NCBI GenBank assembly: GCA_029216955.1
Contig: JANAVB010029819.1
Span: forward strand, 38,639,854 to 38,703,853
Reading direction: 5' to 3'
DNA from: Iris pallida
Lineage: Eukaryota > Streptophyta > Magnoliopsida > Asparagales > Iridaceae
DNA: 64,000 nt
This document shows, piece by piece, positions 33,811 through 47,578 of the stretch; the first letter of the stretch is position 1, and each line of letters begins with the position of its first letter. The notes under the pieces are model-generated. The model ran no database searches. It was not told the origin of the DNA and saw nothing but the letters and a program-made list of their open reading frames with translations. The position numbers and the translations under genes were made by a program.

Positions 33811-34979
33811 TGTTACGACCCGCACCCTAGAGTAAGGGCACGAGACGTAGGTACGTCCAGCCTACGCCGTAGTGTCGGCGGTAGAACGCTGTCCTAGGTC
33901 ACAACATCTAACAGTTGAAGGTAATAACAGTTATACTCCCCGAATGGGGGTGACATAACAGAATATATCTCAATCACAACTAAGGTAGAACAGGATAAGA
34001 TAGAATGATATAAAAGATAGATAATATCCAGGAGAGAAACATCACAGAGATACAAATCCAGAATTCTAAGTGTCTAGAATAAATACATATCTCAGAAATA
34101 TCCAAGAATCTAAATACAGTAATCCAAGTAAAGTAAAGACAATCCTAATCTAAAGGAGTGTCATCTACTGCTAGTGGATCCTTCTGCTGGTCCAAGTCCA
34201 GGCACTCATCTAAAGTAGCACCGTAGTAGGTAGGGCAGAACGTCTCAGCTTCGTCCTCTGTAAAATTTTCAACAGGTCCAGTCAGGACAGGAGCAAGCAC
34301 AGTACATCTCATCAAATCATAGCAGGTCAGGATATATAATCATGCTATAGAGTAAGATACAAGAAACTGAAAGAAATACATGATAAAAAGAGAGAGACTG
34401 TAAATAAATAGCTACAGTATATAGAGAACTAACAGTGTTAGTGATTCAGAGCACAAGATAGTTATGTAGACGGTACGATATTTTACACGAGTAATCTACA
34501 GATGTTGTACACGAGTAATCTACTGGATTGAATACATAACCACTTCAACTCCTCCGCCCCAATCAATACACAAGGATCTAGTTAAGTTATGTTATTGTAC
34601 ACGAAGGTCATGTGAATACATGATTATACATGATTTTACACGTTTCGTACACGAATGTAACAAATACAAGGAGTACAAGATGTTCACGATAAAGTACATG
34701 AACACGAATACCCGATGTATCCGCTAAGAGGATAACATCGCACAACAAGATCCATATAGTACTAATCCGTGTTTCCAACGTGTCAGCATCATGTAAAGTA
34801 ATCTAAAGCAAGAAATATACTCCTAATGCAGGATATGAAATGATCAGAGAATGTACTCGCTTGTATCCGGTGGATCTGGAAAATATATACTGTCCGAGGA
34901 GTGGTGTATGTCTCATATAGAACAGTACAAGTCACTATGAGTCTACAATGATAATAAGATGCAAATCAATGCATTCTAC

Positions 34980-35100
34980 ATGAATCTAGGTCAATCTAGA
35001 CCAAAGTCAACTCTTGGTCAACTATGGTCAACTCTTGTCAACCCTAGAAGTCAAACTAGGTCAACCAAGTCAAACCTAAGTCAAACTAGTCTAACTAGTC
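34980..35100 (-). promoter_or_regulatory. W-box cluster in the element C LTR
   Basis: At least seven (A/G)GTCAA cores on the plus strand, i.e. TTGAC(C/T) in the element's own direction, occur within about 120 bp. The 5' LTR has the matching cluster at about 44680-44765. E1 has the same kind of cluster in the same relative orientation. WRKY factors bind this core. Confidence 0.5.
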
Positions 35101-35375
35101 TATTCTAGGTCTAACAAGCCATTCTAGGTTCTAACAAGACTAATCTAGGCTTACCAGGCAATATCATGCCCTAACAACCAAACTATAACATATCTACACA
35201 AGTCACTCTATAAGCCTAACTATAATACATCCAATGATATATTTTATAATCTAATATAGGATTATATCTAACATATAGGCTACCTATATATATCACATAC
35301 ATATATATATCTAATATATATATAAAAGCACACACACTCATATATTATATAGGATACATATATATATACCCCTCA

Positions 35376-35893
<518 letters not shown>

Positions 35894-37963
35894 GAGAGGG
35901 GAAACTCACAATGTTCAAGTGTGTGTGTGTGTGTCAAGAGAGGCAATAGAGTGGGTGTGAGATACATGAGGGTGTGTGTGTGAGCTAAGGCATGGCAATG
36001 GGGTATGTGTGATAGAGTGAGTAATACAAGGGGAATAGTGTACATGGCATGAGGTAAAACAGGGAAGGAAAACATCTCAGGTTATTAGGAAACTGGAAAA
36101 ACAGTAACAGTTAAGGAAGGAAACAGGAAGTTATATGTGAATCAGTGACATGCTAAAGAGAATAATTTCAGTTGACAGTTACAGATGGAATACCATTCAT
36201 GCAATCAGTTAAGGAAAAAGGGGAATGCAAACAATTCAGTCCACAGTTATTAAGAAGGGTTTTAAAAACACTGGTTATTAGGAATCATTCTCAGTTAACA
36301 GAGAAACAACAGTGAAATGTAAATCAGTGACTCAAAATCACTCACTCACATATATAAAACCAATCTCAGGCTTTGACAGTTCCTGGGAAAAATGATTACA
36401 CTGTGTGGTGATTAGCAATATATAAATCTGGAAATAATCTCAGTTTAGCTAGAAGGCAATCTCAGATTTTTGAACTCATTTCCAGCTAATCAGTGAATCA
36501 AACACATTCACAGGTTTTAGAGAAGGAAAAGAAAAAAAAAATCAGTTCACAGGTTCAGGGAACAACAGTGAATGGCAATTGGAAAAAAAATAAGTGTATT
36601 CACATTTCAGTTAATAGGGAGGATGCAAACAAAGGTTCATGTTAACAGAGAACACATTCTCAGGCATTGTCAGTTCAGTTTACAGTAACAAACCTATACA
36701 ATATCAATCCCATGCCCAAAATCTCATATTCAAAACAGTTAGCAATGCTAAGTTAACAAATGGGAAAGTCTGGAAATCTCAGGTTCAATAGCCAATTCAA
36801 AAAGGAAAGGAAATCAATTCAAGATGATTTAAAGAACTATTCTTAGGCAAAACCAATGTATCCACTGTCATTTAAAAACCAACACCAAATCCAAAGTCCT
36901 ATTTACAAACCCAAAAGTCAAATTCGAAAGTAATTTGCATTAGTCATAAACTAACAATCATGTAGGAGTAAATTACAGTTGGAAAACATTACTAAAACAG
37001 GGATGTAATTGTTTAGGAAATACTGAAAAAAAACAGTGTCAGGCATGTATAAGAAATATGCAGTTCAACCCCATTCGAATCCAATATTCCATATTAAACC
37101 TAATCTAATATGCAAACTAAATCTAACACATATAATACATTATATTTAGGATCAATTTAGCAATTAAAAACATAATTTAAACTATTAAAATCGAATTAAA
37201 ACAGAAACCAAACTACAGCACTGTGCACGCACACAGTGCACACTCGTGCACATGTGATTCCGTGTCCGACACGACACGAGGGGTCGTATCACTTGGGGAA
37301 TCTCGTGTCAGTCATGGACACAACATGTGTGTCAATTTTTGTGGGTCGAAGTGGCGTGTCCAGCTCAGAATCTAGCCCGAGTAGCAGGACAACGAACTGC
37401 CAGCGTACGCGTGTGTGCGACCGCGTGTCCGCATGTCCGTGCGACTCGACATGATGGTAAATCATACTCAGTGTAGTGAAAACGCATAAGCAAGGTCTAA
37501 TACTATATTCCTATTCAAACACAATCCAGAAATTAGGTCGAAATGCCCTTTGAGGCATTTCGTCGAACACGTTCCTATATACGCTGATACGTGTCCGATA
37601 CGGACACGTAATCGGCTCAAATTCTAGGGTTAGCTTATCCTACTGTTAGGTTAGGGCTAGGGCATCCTAGAAATGCAATTAAACAAAAATTTCATGGAGT
37701 AAAATAGATTATACATATTGATGTGCAAAGCTCACAAAAACCCCAAATGGAATGGTTCCTCAATCCACCAAAACTTTCCCAAATTGATTCCTTCCTGAAA
37801 ATACTCAATACCAATAGCAAGTAGACTAATATTAGGTCCTAATGCAATTGGTTTGGAGGAAAAATGAATTAAAATGAATTTTCTAGGGATTAGGGAAGAT
37901 GGGGACTCACCTCTTCCAAAATAGTAAATAATTCCTAAGGAGGCTAGCCTAATTTCTAGGAGC

Positions 37964-37973
37964 ATTTAAATAG
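37964..37973 (-). promoter_or_regulatory. Possible TATA-like box in the C 3' LTR
   Basis: CTATTTAAAT on the minus strand, with the same sequence at 47150-47159 in the 5' LTR. It is the best TATA-like site near the start of this LTR. The support is only by position and sequence. Confidence 0.3.
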
Positions 37974-38391
37974 AGGGGAAGGGATCAATAGTGGCTGCCA
38001 TGGGCTGATTAGGGTTAGGTTTGGTTCATGTGTGGGCCTATGGGCTTTTAAGGCTTTAAGTCATAATAATGACTTGTGAAATCACAAGCCATTCCTTAAA
38101 CAAACTAATTCCTAATTTCCCCAAAATGATTCTAATGATTATGATTACACTAACTTAGGTCAAGCTAGGGTTACTTAACTTAACCAAGTGGTCATGACCT
38201 AGGTTAGTCTCTAGGTTAGTCTCCTAGTCAACACTAGTCAAAGTCAACTAAAACACCAAAATCAATTATACTAAAAATCACTAAAAATCACATTAATTCT
38301 AATAAATATAATTAATACTAATAATTCCAAAAAATTCCAAAATTTTCAAAAATGACCAAAATACCCTCAAGCTAGAAAAGTGGTAGTGACA

Positions 38392-38405
38392 AATCTACCC
38401 TCCTT
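38392..38405 (-). other. Polypurine tract of element C
   Basis: The minus strand reads AAGGAGGGTAGATT and is followed at once by the 3' LTR. The conserved inverted repeat ATTTCG-N4-CGAAAT lies 20 bases further upstream (38412-38427). Confidence 0.65.
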
Positions 38406-38470
38406 AAAATAATTTCGTCCTCGAAATTAAAGACGAAACTAAACTGCTGAGAAGGATAGAAAAGTATACC

Positions 38471-38893
38471 TCAAGGTCCAAAAAGATAGGGGTACCTCTC
38501 GCGCATCTCATCCTCCCGCTCCCAGGTAGACTCTCCTTGAGAATGATGCCTCCATGTGACGCGTACCAAGGGCATCACCTGGTTCCTCAATACCTTCTCT
38601 CTGCGATCCAGAATCTCCACAGGCTGCTTTGGATAACTGAGAGTAGGTCCAACCTCAATCTCCGAATGATCGAGCACATGGCTAGGGTCAGCCACATACC
38701 GTCTCAACTGTGATACGTGGAATACGTTGTGAACTCCTACTAATGTAGGTGGCAAGTCTAGCCTGTATGCCGCGTCACCGACTCTCCCGCTGATAACGAA
38801 AGGGCCGATGAAGCGCGGGCTAAGCTTCCCACCTCCACCAAAACGTATCGTACCACGAGTCGGAGATATCCGCAGAAAAACTATGTCTCCAAC
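38471..38893 (-). pseudogene. Element C integrase C-terminus (GPY/F module) and chromodomain
   Basis: The open frame starts right after a 3' splice-site-like TTGTGATTAG (3' end of the intron at 38894). It encodes VGDIVFLRISPTRG, GKLSPRFIGPFVI and VGDAAYRLDLPP, the GPY/F module of plant chromovirus integrase. Then come NVFHVSQLRRYV and a chromodomain with PVEILDRREKVLRN, VRVTWRHH and STWEREDEMRERYPYLF. Chromodomains of this class steer integration toward particular chromatin. This part has no stop codon, so it decayed little. Tekay/Del lineage. Confidence 0.9.
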
Positions 38894-38993
38894 CTAATCA
38901 CAAACAAGGTCTCAAGTTACTAAAAATCAAACATGATCAATCAAACAAAACACAAAATACAACCTACTTCTAATCCTATCTCTAAATCTGTAC
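38894..38993 (-). other. Probable 100-bp spliceosomal intron within the integrase gene of element C
   Basis: In the element's direction it starts GAG|GTACAG and ends TTGTGATTAG|GTT. It is AT-rich, has stops in the reading frame, and its length is not a multiple of three, yet removing exactly GT...AG joins two frames that together give the expected conserved order (LEFE before, VGDIVF after) at the border of the integrase core and the GPY/F module. No other interruption in this element has splice-site borders. Confidence 0.65.
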
Positions 38994-39984
38994 CTCAAAC
39001 TCCAACGGCCTCCGGTGGCTATCGGTCCAGTGCCGATGTCTGTCCTGCGCCACGCGAAGTCTGCCCCTGATGAGCTTCACCAACCATCTCTGGTCCCAGT
39101 AAAGCTCGCCCTCCAACATCATCTTAAGATAAGGGTGTACGACACCTACGCCCGTACAGAGCCTCAAACGGTGACATCTCAATGGTGGCCTGATAATTGT
39201 TGTTGTAAGCAAACTCCAGCAAATGTAGATGATCCTCCTAGGAACCTCCAAAATCCAGGACGCACGTCCGCAGCATATCCTCAAGTGTTTGAATAGTCCT
39301 CTCTGACTGTCCGTCCATCTGGGGGTGGTATGCAGTACTAAACTTGAGCTGAGTACCCAAACTAGTCTGCAGACTCCTCCAGAAATGGGAAGTAAAGCGA
39401 CTATCCCGATCTGAGACTATGCTGACGGGAACTCCGTGAATCCTGACTATCTGCCTCATATACAACTCTGCAAGCCTCTCTGTAGACATACCCACCTTGA
39501 ATGGCAAGAAGTGGGCCGATTTGGTCAACCTGTCAACGATGACCCAAATTGCGACTTTCTCTCCTGGTGTACGCGGTAACCCAGATACAAAATCTATGGT
39601 GATATGTTCCCACTTCTACTCTGGAATGGGCAACGGCTGCAATAATCCTCCGGTCCTCTGCCTCTCTGCCTTGACCTGCTGACAGACCAAGCATCTAACT
39701 ACGAAGTAGGACACCTCCCGCTTTATCCCGTACCACCAGACATGCTCTTGCAGATCCCTGTACATCTTGTTGGCACCAGGATGTATAGAGTACTGCGATC
39801 TGTGAGCCTCCTGCATGATCTGCTCTCTAAGCTCCCCGCTAGGCACACATAATCGGGAACCGTGCCTCAGGACACCATCCTCTGCAAGTGAAAACTCGCC
39901 ATCCACCAACCCTGCATGAACCTGCTCTCGGATACACCACAGAGCCACATCCTCGAACTGTGTCGCCTTGATCGTGTCTATCAA
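38994..39984 (-). pseudogene. Element C integrase, zinc-binding and catalytic domains
   Basis: The HHCC zinc domain (39984-39616) has EAHRSQYSIHPGANKMYRDL and CLVCQQVKAERQ. The catalytic core (39615-39127) has [36 protein letters not shown] and [21 protein letters not shown], so the DDE residues are present. Stops: TAG at 39616 and 39238, TAA at 39124. A short insertion near 39080 shifts the frame (GPEMV to KLIRGRLRVAQDRHR) before the intron. Everything else matches Tekay integrases. Confidence 0.9.
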
Positions 39985-39990
39985 GTCCGA

Positions 39991-40980
39991 CTATATCTGA
40001 AGGCCCCATAACTGCATCTGTACCCCTGGCACAATCACCTCAATCCTAAGGCTCTCCAAATCTGCAAGCAAGTGTCGATCCATAGTCAAACACATGGTTG
40101 TCGGATACCTACTCAAGGCATCGGTAACCACGTTGGCCTTCCCCGGGTGATACTGAAGTGAGATGTCAAAGTCCTTCATCAACTCTAGCCATCTGTGCTG
40201 CCTCATGTTGAGCTCTTTCTGTGTAAACACATACTTCAAGCTCCTGTGATCTGTGAAAATCTCCACCCTCTCGCCACACAGATAGTGCTTCCATAACTTC
40301 AAAGCAAAAATCACCGCTGCCAGCTCCAGGTTATGGGTAGGGTAGTTCTTCTTATGGGGACGTAATTGCCTGGAAGCATAGGCAATCACCTTCCCATGCT
40401 GCTGCAAGACGCAACCCAGCCCCTTCCCTGAAGCATCACTATAAATAGTGAAACCACCTGATCCTGAAGGCAATGTCAGAATCGGAGCTGTCGTAAGCCG
40501 CTTCTTCAACTCATCAAAAGCTGCCTGACACTCCTCTGACCAAACAAACTCAGTATCCTTCTGGGTCAACCGTGTCAACGGCTCTGCAACCCGGGAGAAA
40601 TCCTGCACAAATCTCCTATAATATCCTGCCAGCCCTAGAAAACTCCTGATCTCTGCCACTGAAGTTGGCGCTGCCCATGCCTCAACTGCTACAATCTTCT
40701 TGGGGTCAACTGAGATACCATCTCCAGTCACCACATGTCCCAAGAAGTCCACCCGGTCCAAGAAAAACTCATACTTGGAGAGTTTCCCATAAAGTTGCTC
40801 CCTCCTGAGAGTCTCCAGCACTATCCGCAGATGCTCCTCGTGCTCCTCCTCTGTCTTGGAATATACCAAGATATCATCAATGAATACCACCATGAACTTG
40901 TCTAAGTACTGGTGGAACACCTTGTTCTTTAGATTCAAAAATACTGCTGGTACATTGGTTAGCCCAAACGGCATAACCAA
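39991..40980 (-). pseudogene. Element C reverse transcriptase (palm to thumb) and RNase H
   Basis: A 329-codon open stretch. RT has [10 protein letters not shown], catalytic FIDDILVYS (residues 33-41), [10 protein letters not shown] and [11 protein letters not shown]. RNase H follows with [14 protein letters not shown] (Asp), [18 protein letters not shown] (Glu), FTDHRSLKY (Asp) and VTDALSR (Asp), so its active site is complete. The start is set by the upstream TAG at 40990 and the end by the TAG at 39991. In a live element this is one part of the Gag-Pol polyprotein. Confidence 0.93.
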
Positions 40981-40989
40981 AAACTCAAA

Positions 40990-42045
40990 CTATCCGTACC
41001 GCGTCCTGAAAGCGGTCTTGGGAATAACCTCCCTCTTCACCTTCACCTGGTGATAACCCGACCTCAAATCAATCTTGGAGAACACCCGAGCTCCGCTTAA
41101 CTGATCAAATAGATCATCGATCCGCGGTAGTGGGTACCTGTTCTTGATCGTCAGGTTGTTATGTGCCCTGTAGTCGATACACATCCGTACCGACCCATCC
41201 TTCTTGGGCACGAAGAGTACTGGTGCACCCCAAGGTGAAGAACTCGAACGGATGAAGCCCTTGTCCTGCAGCTCATCCACCTGCTTCTTCAGCTCCACCA
41301 GTTCACTATTGTTCACTCGATAGACATACTGGGAGATCGGTTCCGTGCCGGGAACCAAGTCTATCGAGAACTCTATATCCCTGTCCGGTGGAAGCCCTGG
41401 CAACTCCTCTGGAAATACGTCCATAAACTCTGTGATCAAGGGATGCGGAGCCACCTGCTCCTCAACTGAAGCTCCACAGAAGACTCTGCCGTCCTGCTCT
41501 GCCTGCCGCCGGGTGTACTCAAACTCTGGCTCTCCTGGCGCCCCGAACAAAACTCTACCCCCTCGACAATCAATGCGGGCGTGGTGTCTACTCAGCCAGT
41601 CCATACCTAATAGTATATCGTAGTTCGGTAATAGCATGACAAGTAAACTCACTCCCAACTCTCGGCCTCCCAATAAGACGCTTCGCCCTCTACAAACATC
41701 ACTCACGAGGATGACCCCACCCCCGGTTGTGATCTTGCAGGTACTAGGCAATGGTTCAGAAACCAAACTGTGTCTAATAGTATACGATACTGACACAAAG
41801 CTGTGGGAAGCTCCGGAATCAAAGAGTGCAAATGCTGGAAGGGAATCTAGGAGAACCGAACCTGCTATCAGCTCTCCGATGGCCTCGGCATCCTCAGCTG
41901 CCATGGCGAAAGCTCGCCCCTGCTGTCCACCTCGTACCTGCTGCTGGTGCTGCTGGAACCTTTGCTGCTGGGTCTGCAGGGCTGGTCCCCTCGGCTGACC
42001 TGCTGGAGCCTTGGCTGCCCCAGCTCCTCCTGGTATCGGACGCAT
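40990..42045 (-). pseudogene. Element C protease and N-terminal reverse transcriptase
   Basis: A 351-codon open stretch in the same frame as the flanking pieces. A Gln-rich linker is followed by the aspartic protease ([29 protein letters not shown]). RT begins with [54 protein letters not shown] and [10 protein letters not shown]. It ends at a TAG (40990) just before [10 protein letters not shown]. Confidence 0.93.
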
Positions 42046-43281
42046 CGACGTAACTGGACACTCTCACATCTGGTGGTCTGCTGACCCACACATTAAGCAT
42101 CTACCGAGTCTCTTCCTGCACTCATCCTACTTGTGTCCAGGCTTCTTGCAGAATGTATAACTAACAGCCTGCTGCCTGGGTGCCTGCTGCCCCCTCTGCT
42201 GCTGGTGCTGCACCTGCTGAAAAGGTGCACGGCCCTAATGCTGGTGCTGCTGCTGATACTGCTGAACTGGCCTCTGTGGCTGCTGATGCTGGAAGTGAGG
42301 CCTCTTGGCCTGCCCCTGACTCCTGCTACCACCCTGGAAGTCACGACCCCTCTTCTGCTTCAGCCCTAGGTCGTCTTCTGCCACCATAGCCCCAGAAAAT
42401 ATCTCAGCAAATATAGCATTCCAGTCGCTCTTAGTCAGCGACCGAACCTCTCTAATCAGACCTCGGCAAAACTTCCTCGCCTTCGTCTTCTCTGTCAAGT
42501 CATCTATGAAACGGGCCAGTCTACAAAACTCTGCAGCATACTCAGCTACCGTCTGGTTCCTCTGAACCAGAGCCTCGAACTGTGCCTCGATACCTCCCAA
42601 GGCCACATTAGGAAAGAACTGCTCCTTAAATAGCTCCTTGAACTGGGCCCAAGTTTGGCCCTCAACTCCCACCCTGGGATCTGTCTGATACCACGCACGG
42701 GCCAAGTCCTGCATCTGACTGCCCGTCGCCTCGATCTGGAGTCGAGCTGGTATCTCCGCCAGCCTGAAGATCTTCTCAATATGCTCTATCCAGTCGTCTG
42801 CATAGTGGATGTCCTCTGTGCCGAAGAACTCCCGAGGGTGCATCTTCTGGAAGTCCTGAATGTCCTTCTCCCTCTGACGGGGCTGCAGCTGGGTCCCCTG
42901 AGCTGTGATCATCTCGACTGTAGTGTAAACCAGCTGGTGTGCCTCATCGATCCCCTGCCTGAAATTTGCAGTCTGTCTCGTCAGCTGCTGCTGGTGGGAC
43001 TCAAGAATCCTCTCCACGAAAGAGAAGAGATGTGCAACATCTACCATCCCTGCAGGCGGAGGCTGCTGCAGTGGAAAGATCTCAGGAATCACAGGGCTAT
43101 GCCTCCTAGTTGCTGGAGGTGCTCCTCCAAAACCTGCAGAGACACCGACTCCTGAGGGCTGCACTGGTCCTGTGGCACCGGGAGCTGGCTGCTGGACACA
43201 AGAGATGGCAGACCCCTCTCCAGCATCTTCCGTCACGGGGCGATGCGATATCGTCTCAACCATCCTGGAGACACAGATCAA
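42046..43281 (-). pseudogene. Element C gag
   Basis: The likely start is the ATG at 43263, just after CTGTGTCTCCAGG, a splice-acceptor-like sequence. The capsid part has FFGTEDIHYADDWIEHIEKIF, QMQDLARAWYQ, FKEQFFPNV and VAEYAAEFCRLARF. A Gln/His-rich linker follows, with a TAG at 42235. Two zinc knuckles remain in frame but are damaged: the first holds a TAG at 42127, and the second (CLMCGSADHQ) a TGA at 42064 before its last Cys. Tekay-type gag, not functional. Confidence 0.9.
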
Positions 43282-43485
43282 ACAAGAAACAATTACTGAG
43301 AATGAGTCGAAAAATCAAAGGAGGACAGTTTAAAATTCAAAGGAAGACAATAAGCAGCAATGTAGATATACGGAATCTGATAAGAAATTTTCCTAGTGTG
43401 ATTGAGTACCTTCAAAAACATACTAATTCCTACTGCAGGCTGCAGCGATATTCTAGTACGAATACCACTACATTTCAAACCTAGG

Positions 43486-43501
43486 CCTGCATGGGCCACC
43501 A
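43486..43501 (-). other. Candidate primer binding site of element C
   Basis: TGGTGGCCCATGCAGG on the minus strand, nine bases after the 5' LTR. It is the same 16-mer as in D, E1 and E2. Confidence 0.5.
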
Positions 43502-43510
43502 CTAAAAATG

Positions 43511-46500
43511 TGTCACGACCCGTACCCTAGAGTAAGGGTACAAGATGTGGGTACATCCAGCCTACGCCGCAGTGTCGACGGTAGAACGCTGTCCTAGGTC
43601 ACAACATCTAACAGTTGAAGGTAATAACAATTATACTCCCCGAATGGGGGTGACATAACAGAATATATCTCAATCACAACTAAGGTAGAACAGGATAAGA
43701 TAGAATGATATAAAAGATAGATAATATCCAGGAGAGAAACATCACAGAGATACAAATCCAGAATTCTAAGTGTCTAGAATAAATACATATCTCAGAAATA
43801 TCCCAGAATCTAAATACAGTAATCCAAGTAAAGTAAAGACAATCCTAATCTAAGGGAGTGTCATCTACTGCTAGTGGATCCTGCTGCTGGTCCAAGTCCA
43901 GGCACTCATCTAAAGTAGCACCGTAGTAGGTAGGGCAGAACGCCTCAGCCTCGTCCTCTGTAAAATTTTCAGCAGGTCCAGTCAGGACAAGAGCGAGCAC
44001 AGTACATCTCATCAAATCATAGCAGGTCAGGATATATAATCATGCTATAGAGTAAGATACAAGAAACTGAAAGAAATACATGATAAAAAGAGAGAGACTG
44101 TAAATAAATAGCTACAGTATATAGAGAACTAACAGTGCTAGTGATTCAGAGCACAAGATGGTTATGTAGACGGCACGATGTTGTACACGAGTAATCTACA
44201 GAGGTTGTACACGAGTAATCTACTGGATTGAATACATAACCACTTCTACTCCCCCGCCCCAATCAATACACAAGGATCTAGTTAAGTTATGTTATTGTAC
44301 ACGAAGGTCATGTGAATACATGATTATACACGATTTTACACGTTTCGTACACGAATGTAACAAATACAAGGAGTACACGATGTTCACGATAAAGTACACG
44401 AACACGAACACGAATACACGATGTTTCATATAGTACTAATCCGTGTTTCCAACATGTCAGCATCATGTAAAGTAATCTAAAGCAGGAAATATACTCCTAA
44501 TGCAGGATATAAAATAATCAGAGAATGTACTCGCCTGTATCCGGTGGATCTGGAGAATATATACTGTCCGAGGAGTGGTGTCTGTCTCCTATAGAACAGT
44601 ACAAGTCACTATGAGTCTACAATGATAATAAGATGCAAATCAATACATTCTACATGAATCTAGGTCAATCTAGACCAAAGTCAACTATTGTCAACTCTGG
44701 TCAACCCTAGAAGTCAAACTAGGTCAACCAAGTCAAACCTAAGTCAAACTAGTCAAACTAGTCTATTCTAGGTCTAACAAGCCATTCTAGATTCTAACAA
44801 GACTAATCTAGGCTTACCCGGCAATATCATGCCCTAACAACCAAACTATAACATATCTACACAAGTCACTCTATAAGCCTAACAATAATACATCCAATGA
44901 TATATTTTATAATCTAATATAGGATTATACCTAACAAATAGGCTACCTATATATATATCACATACATATATATATCTAATATATATATAAAAGCACACAC
45001 ACTCATATATTATATAGGATACATATATATATATGCCCCTCAATACATATATATATACATATGTATAGAGAGAGGAGAAACTCACAATGTTCAAGTGTAT
45101 GTGTGTGTGTGTGTGTGTCAAGAGAGGCAATAGAGTGGGTGTGAGATACATGAGGGTGTGTGTGTGAGCTAAGGCATGGCAGTGGGGTATGTGTGATAGA
45201 GTGAGTGATACAAGGGGAATAGTGTACATGGCATGAGGTAAAACAGGGAAGGAAAACATCTCAGGTTATTAGGAAACTGGAAAAAACAGTAACAGTTAAG
45301 GAAGGAAACAGGAAGTTATATATGAATTAGTGACATGCTAAAGAGAATAATTTCAGTTGACAGTTACAGATGGAATACCATTCATGCAATCAGTTAAGGA
45401 AAAAGGAAAATGGAAACAATTCAGTCCACAGTTATTAAGAAGGGTTTTAAAAACACTGGTTATTAGGAATTATTCTCAGTTAACAGGGAAACAACAGTGA
45501 AATGGAAATCAGTGACTCAAAATCACTCACTCACATATATAAAACCAATCTCAGGCATTGACAGTTCCTGGGAAAAATGATTACACTGTGTGGTGATTAG
45601 CAATATATAAATCTGGAAGTAATCTCAGTTTAGCTAGAAGGCAGTCTCAGATTTTTGAACTCATTTCCAGCTAATCAGTGAATCAAACACATTCACAGGT
45701 TTTAGAGAAGGAAAAGAAAAAAGGAAATCAGTTCACAGGTTCAGGGAACAACAGTGAATGGCAATTGGAAAAAAATAAATGTATTCACATTTCAGTTAAT
45801 AAGGAGGATGCAAACTCAGGTTCATGTTAACAGAGAATACATTCTCAGGCATTATCAGTTCAGTTTACAGTAACAAACCTATACAATACCAATCCCATGC
45901 CTAAAATCTCATATTCAAAACAGTTAGCAATGCTAAGTTAACAAATGGGAAAGTCTGGAAATCTCAGGTTCAATAGCCAATTCGAAAAGGAAAGGAAATC
46001 AATTCAAGATGATTTAAAGAACAATTCTTAGGCAAAACCAATGTATCCACTATCATTTGAAAACCAACACCAAATCCAGAATCCCATTTACAAACCCAAA
46101 AGTCAAATTCGAAAGTAATTTGCATTAGTCATAAACTAACAATCATGTAGGAGTAAATTACAGTTGGAAAACATTACTAAAACAGGGATGTAATTGTTTA
46201 GGAAATACTGAAAAAAACCAGTGTTAGGCATGTATCAGAAATATGCAGTTCAACCCCATTCGAATCCAATATTCCATATTAAACCTAATCTAATATGCAA
46301 ACTAAATCTAACACATATAATACATTATATTTAGGATCAATTTAGCAATTAAAAACATAATTTAAACTATTAAAAATCGAATTAAAACAGAAACCAAACT
46401 ACAGTACTGTGCACGCACACAGTGCACACTCGTGCACATGTGATTCCGTGTCCGACACGACACGAGGGGTCGTGTCACTTGGGGGACCCCGTGTCAGTCG

Positions 46501-47578
46501 TGGACATAATATGTGTGTCAATTTTCGTGGGTCGAAGTGGCGTGTCCAGCTCAGAATCTAGCTCGAGTAGCAGGGCAAAGAACTGCCAGCGTGCGCGTGT
46601 GTACGACCGCGTGTCCGCGTGTCCGTACGACTCGACACGATGCTAAATCGTGCTCAGTGCAGTGAAAACACATAAGCAAGGTCTAATACTATATTTCTAT
46701 TCAAATACAATCCAGAAATTAGGTCGAAATGCCCTTTGAGGCATTTCGTCGAATACGTTCCTATACACGCTGATACGTGTCCGATACGGACACATAATCG
46801 GCTCAAATTCTAGCGTTAGCTTATCCTACTATAAGGTTAGGGCTAGGGCATCCTAGAAATGCAATTAAACAGAAATTTCATGGAGTAAAATAGATTATAC
46901 CTATTGATGTGCAAAGCTCACAAAAACCCCAAATAGAATGGTTCCTCAATCCACCAAAACTTCCCCAAATTGATTCCTTCCTGAAAATACTCAATACCAA
47001 CAACAAGTAGACTAATATTAGGTCCTAATGCAATTGGTTTGGAGGAAAAATGAATTAAAATGGATTTTCTAGGGATTAGGAAAGATGGGACTCACCTCTT
47101 CCAAAATAGCAAATAATTCCTAAGGAGGCTAGCCCTAATTTCTAGAAGCATTTAAATAGAGGGAAAGGGATCAATAGTGGCTGCCATGGGCTGATTAGGG
47201 TTAGGTTTGGTTCATGTGTGGGCCTATGGGCTTTTAAGGCTTTAAGTCATAATAATGACTTGTGAAATCACAAGCCATTCCTTAAACAAACTAATTCTTA
47301 ATTTTCCCAAAATAATTATAATAATTATAATTACACTAACTTAGGTCAAGCTAGGGTTACTTAACCTAACCAAGTGGTCATGACCTAGTTTAGTCTCTAG
47401 ATTAGTCTCCTAGTCATCACTAGTCAAAGTCAACTAAAACACCAAAATCGATTATACTAAAAATAACTAAAAATCACATTAATTCTAATAAATATAATTA
47501 ATACTAATAATTCCAAATAAATTCCAAAATTTTCAAAAATGACCAAAATACCCTCAAGCTAGAAAAGTGGTAGTGACA
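43511..47578 (-). repeat. 5' LTR of element C (4068 bp)
   Basis: On the minus strand it runs TGTCACTACC to GGGTCGTGACA. It pairs with 33811-38391. On the minus strand a perfect splice-donor-like AG|GTGAGT lies near 47095, about 50 bp downstream of the TATA-like CTATTTAAAT (47150-47159), and is kept in the other LTR. The last about 1.2 kb resemble the 3' part of the E1 LTR, for example the TCACCCCCATTCGGGGAGTAT block. Confidence 0.92.

Noticed and set aside
42655..43155. Plus-strand 166-codon frame opposite element C gag
   Set aside because: A shadow of gag: no domain, no promoter, and the gag strand has clear capsid motifs.
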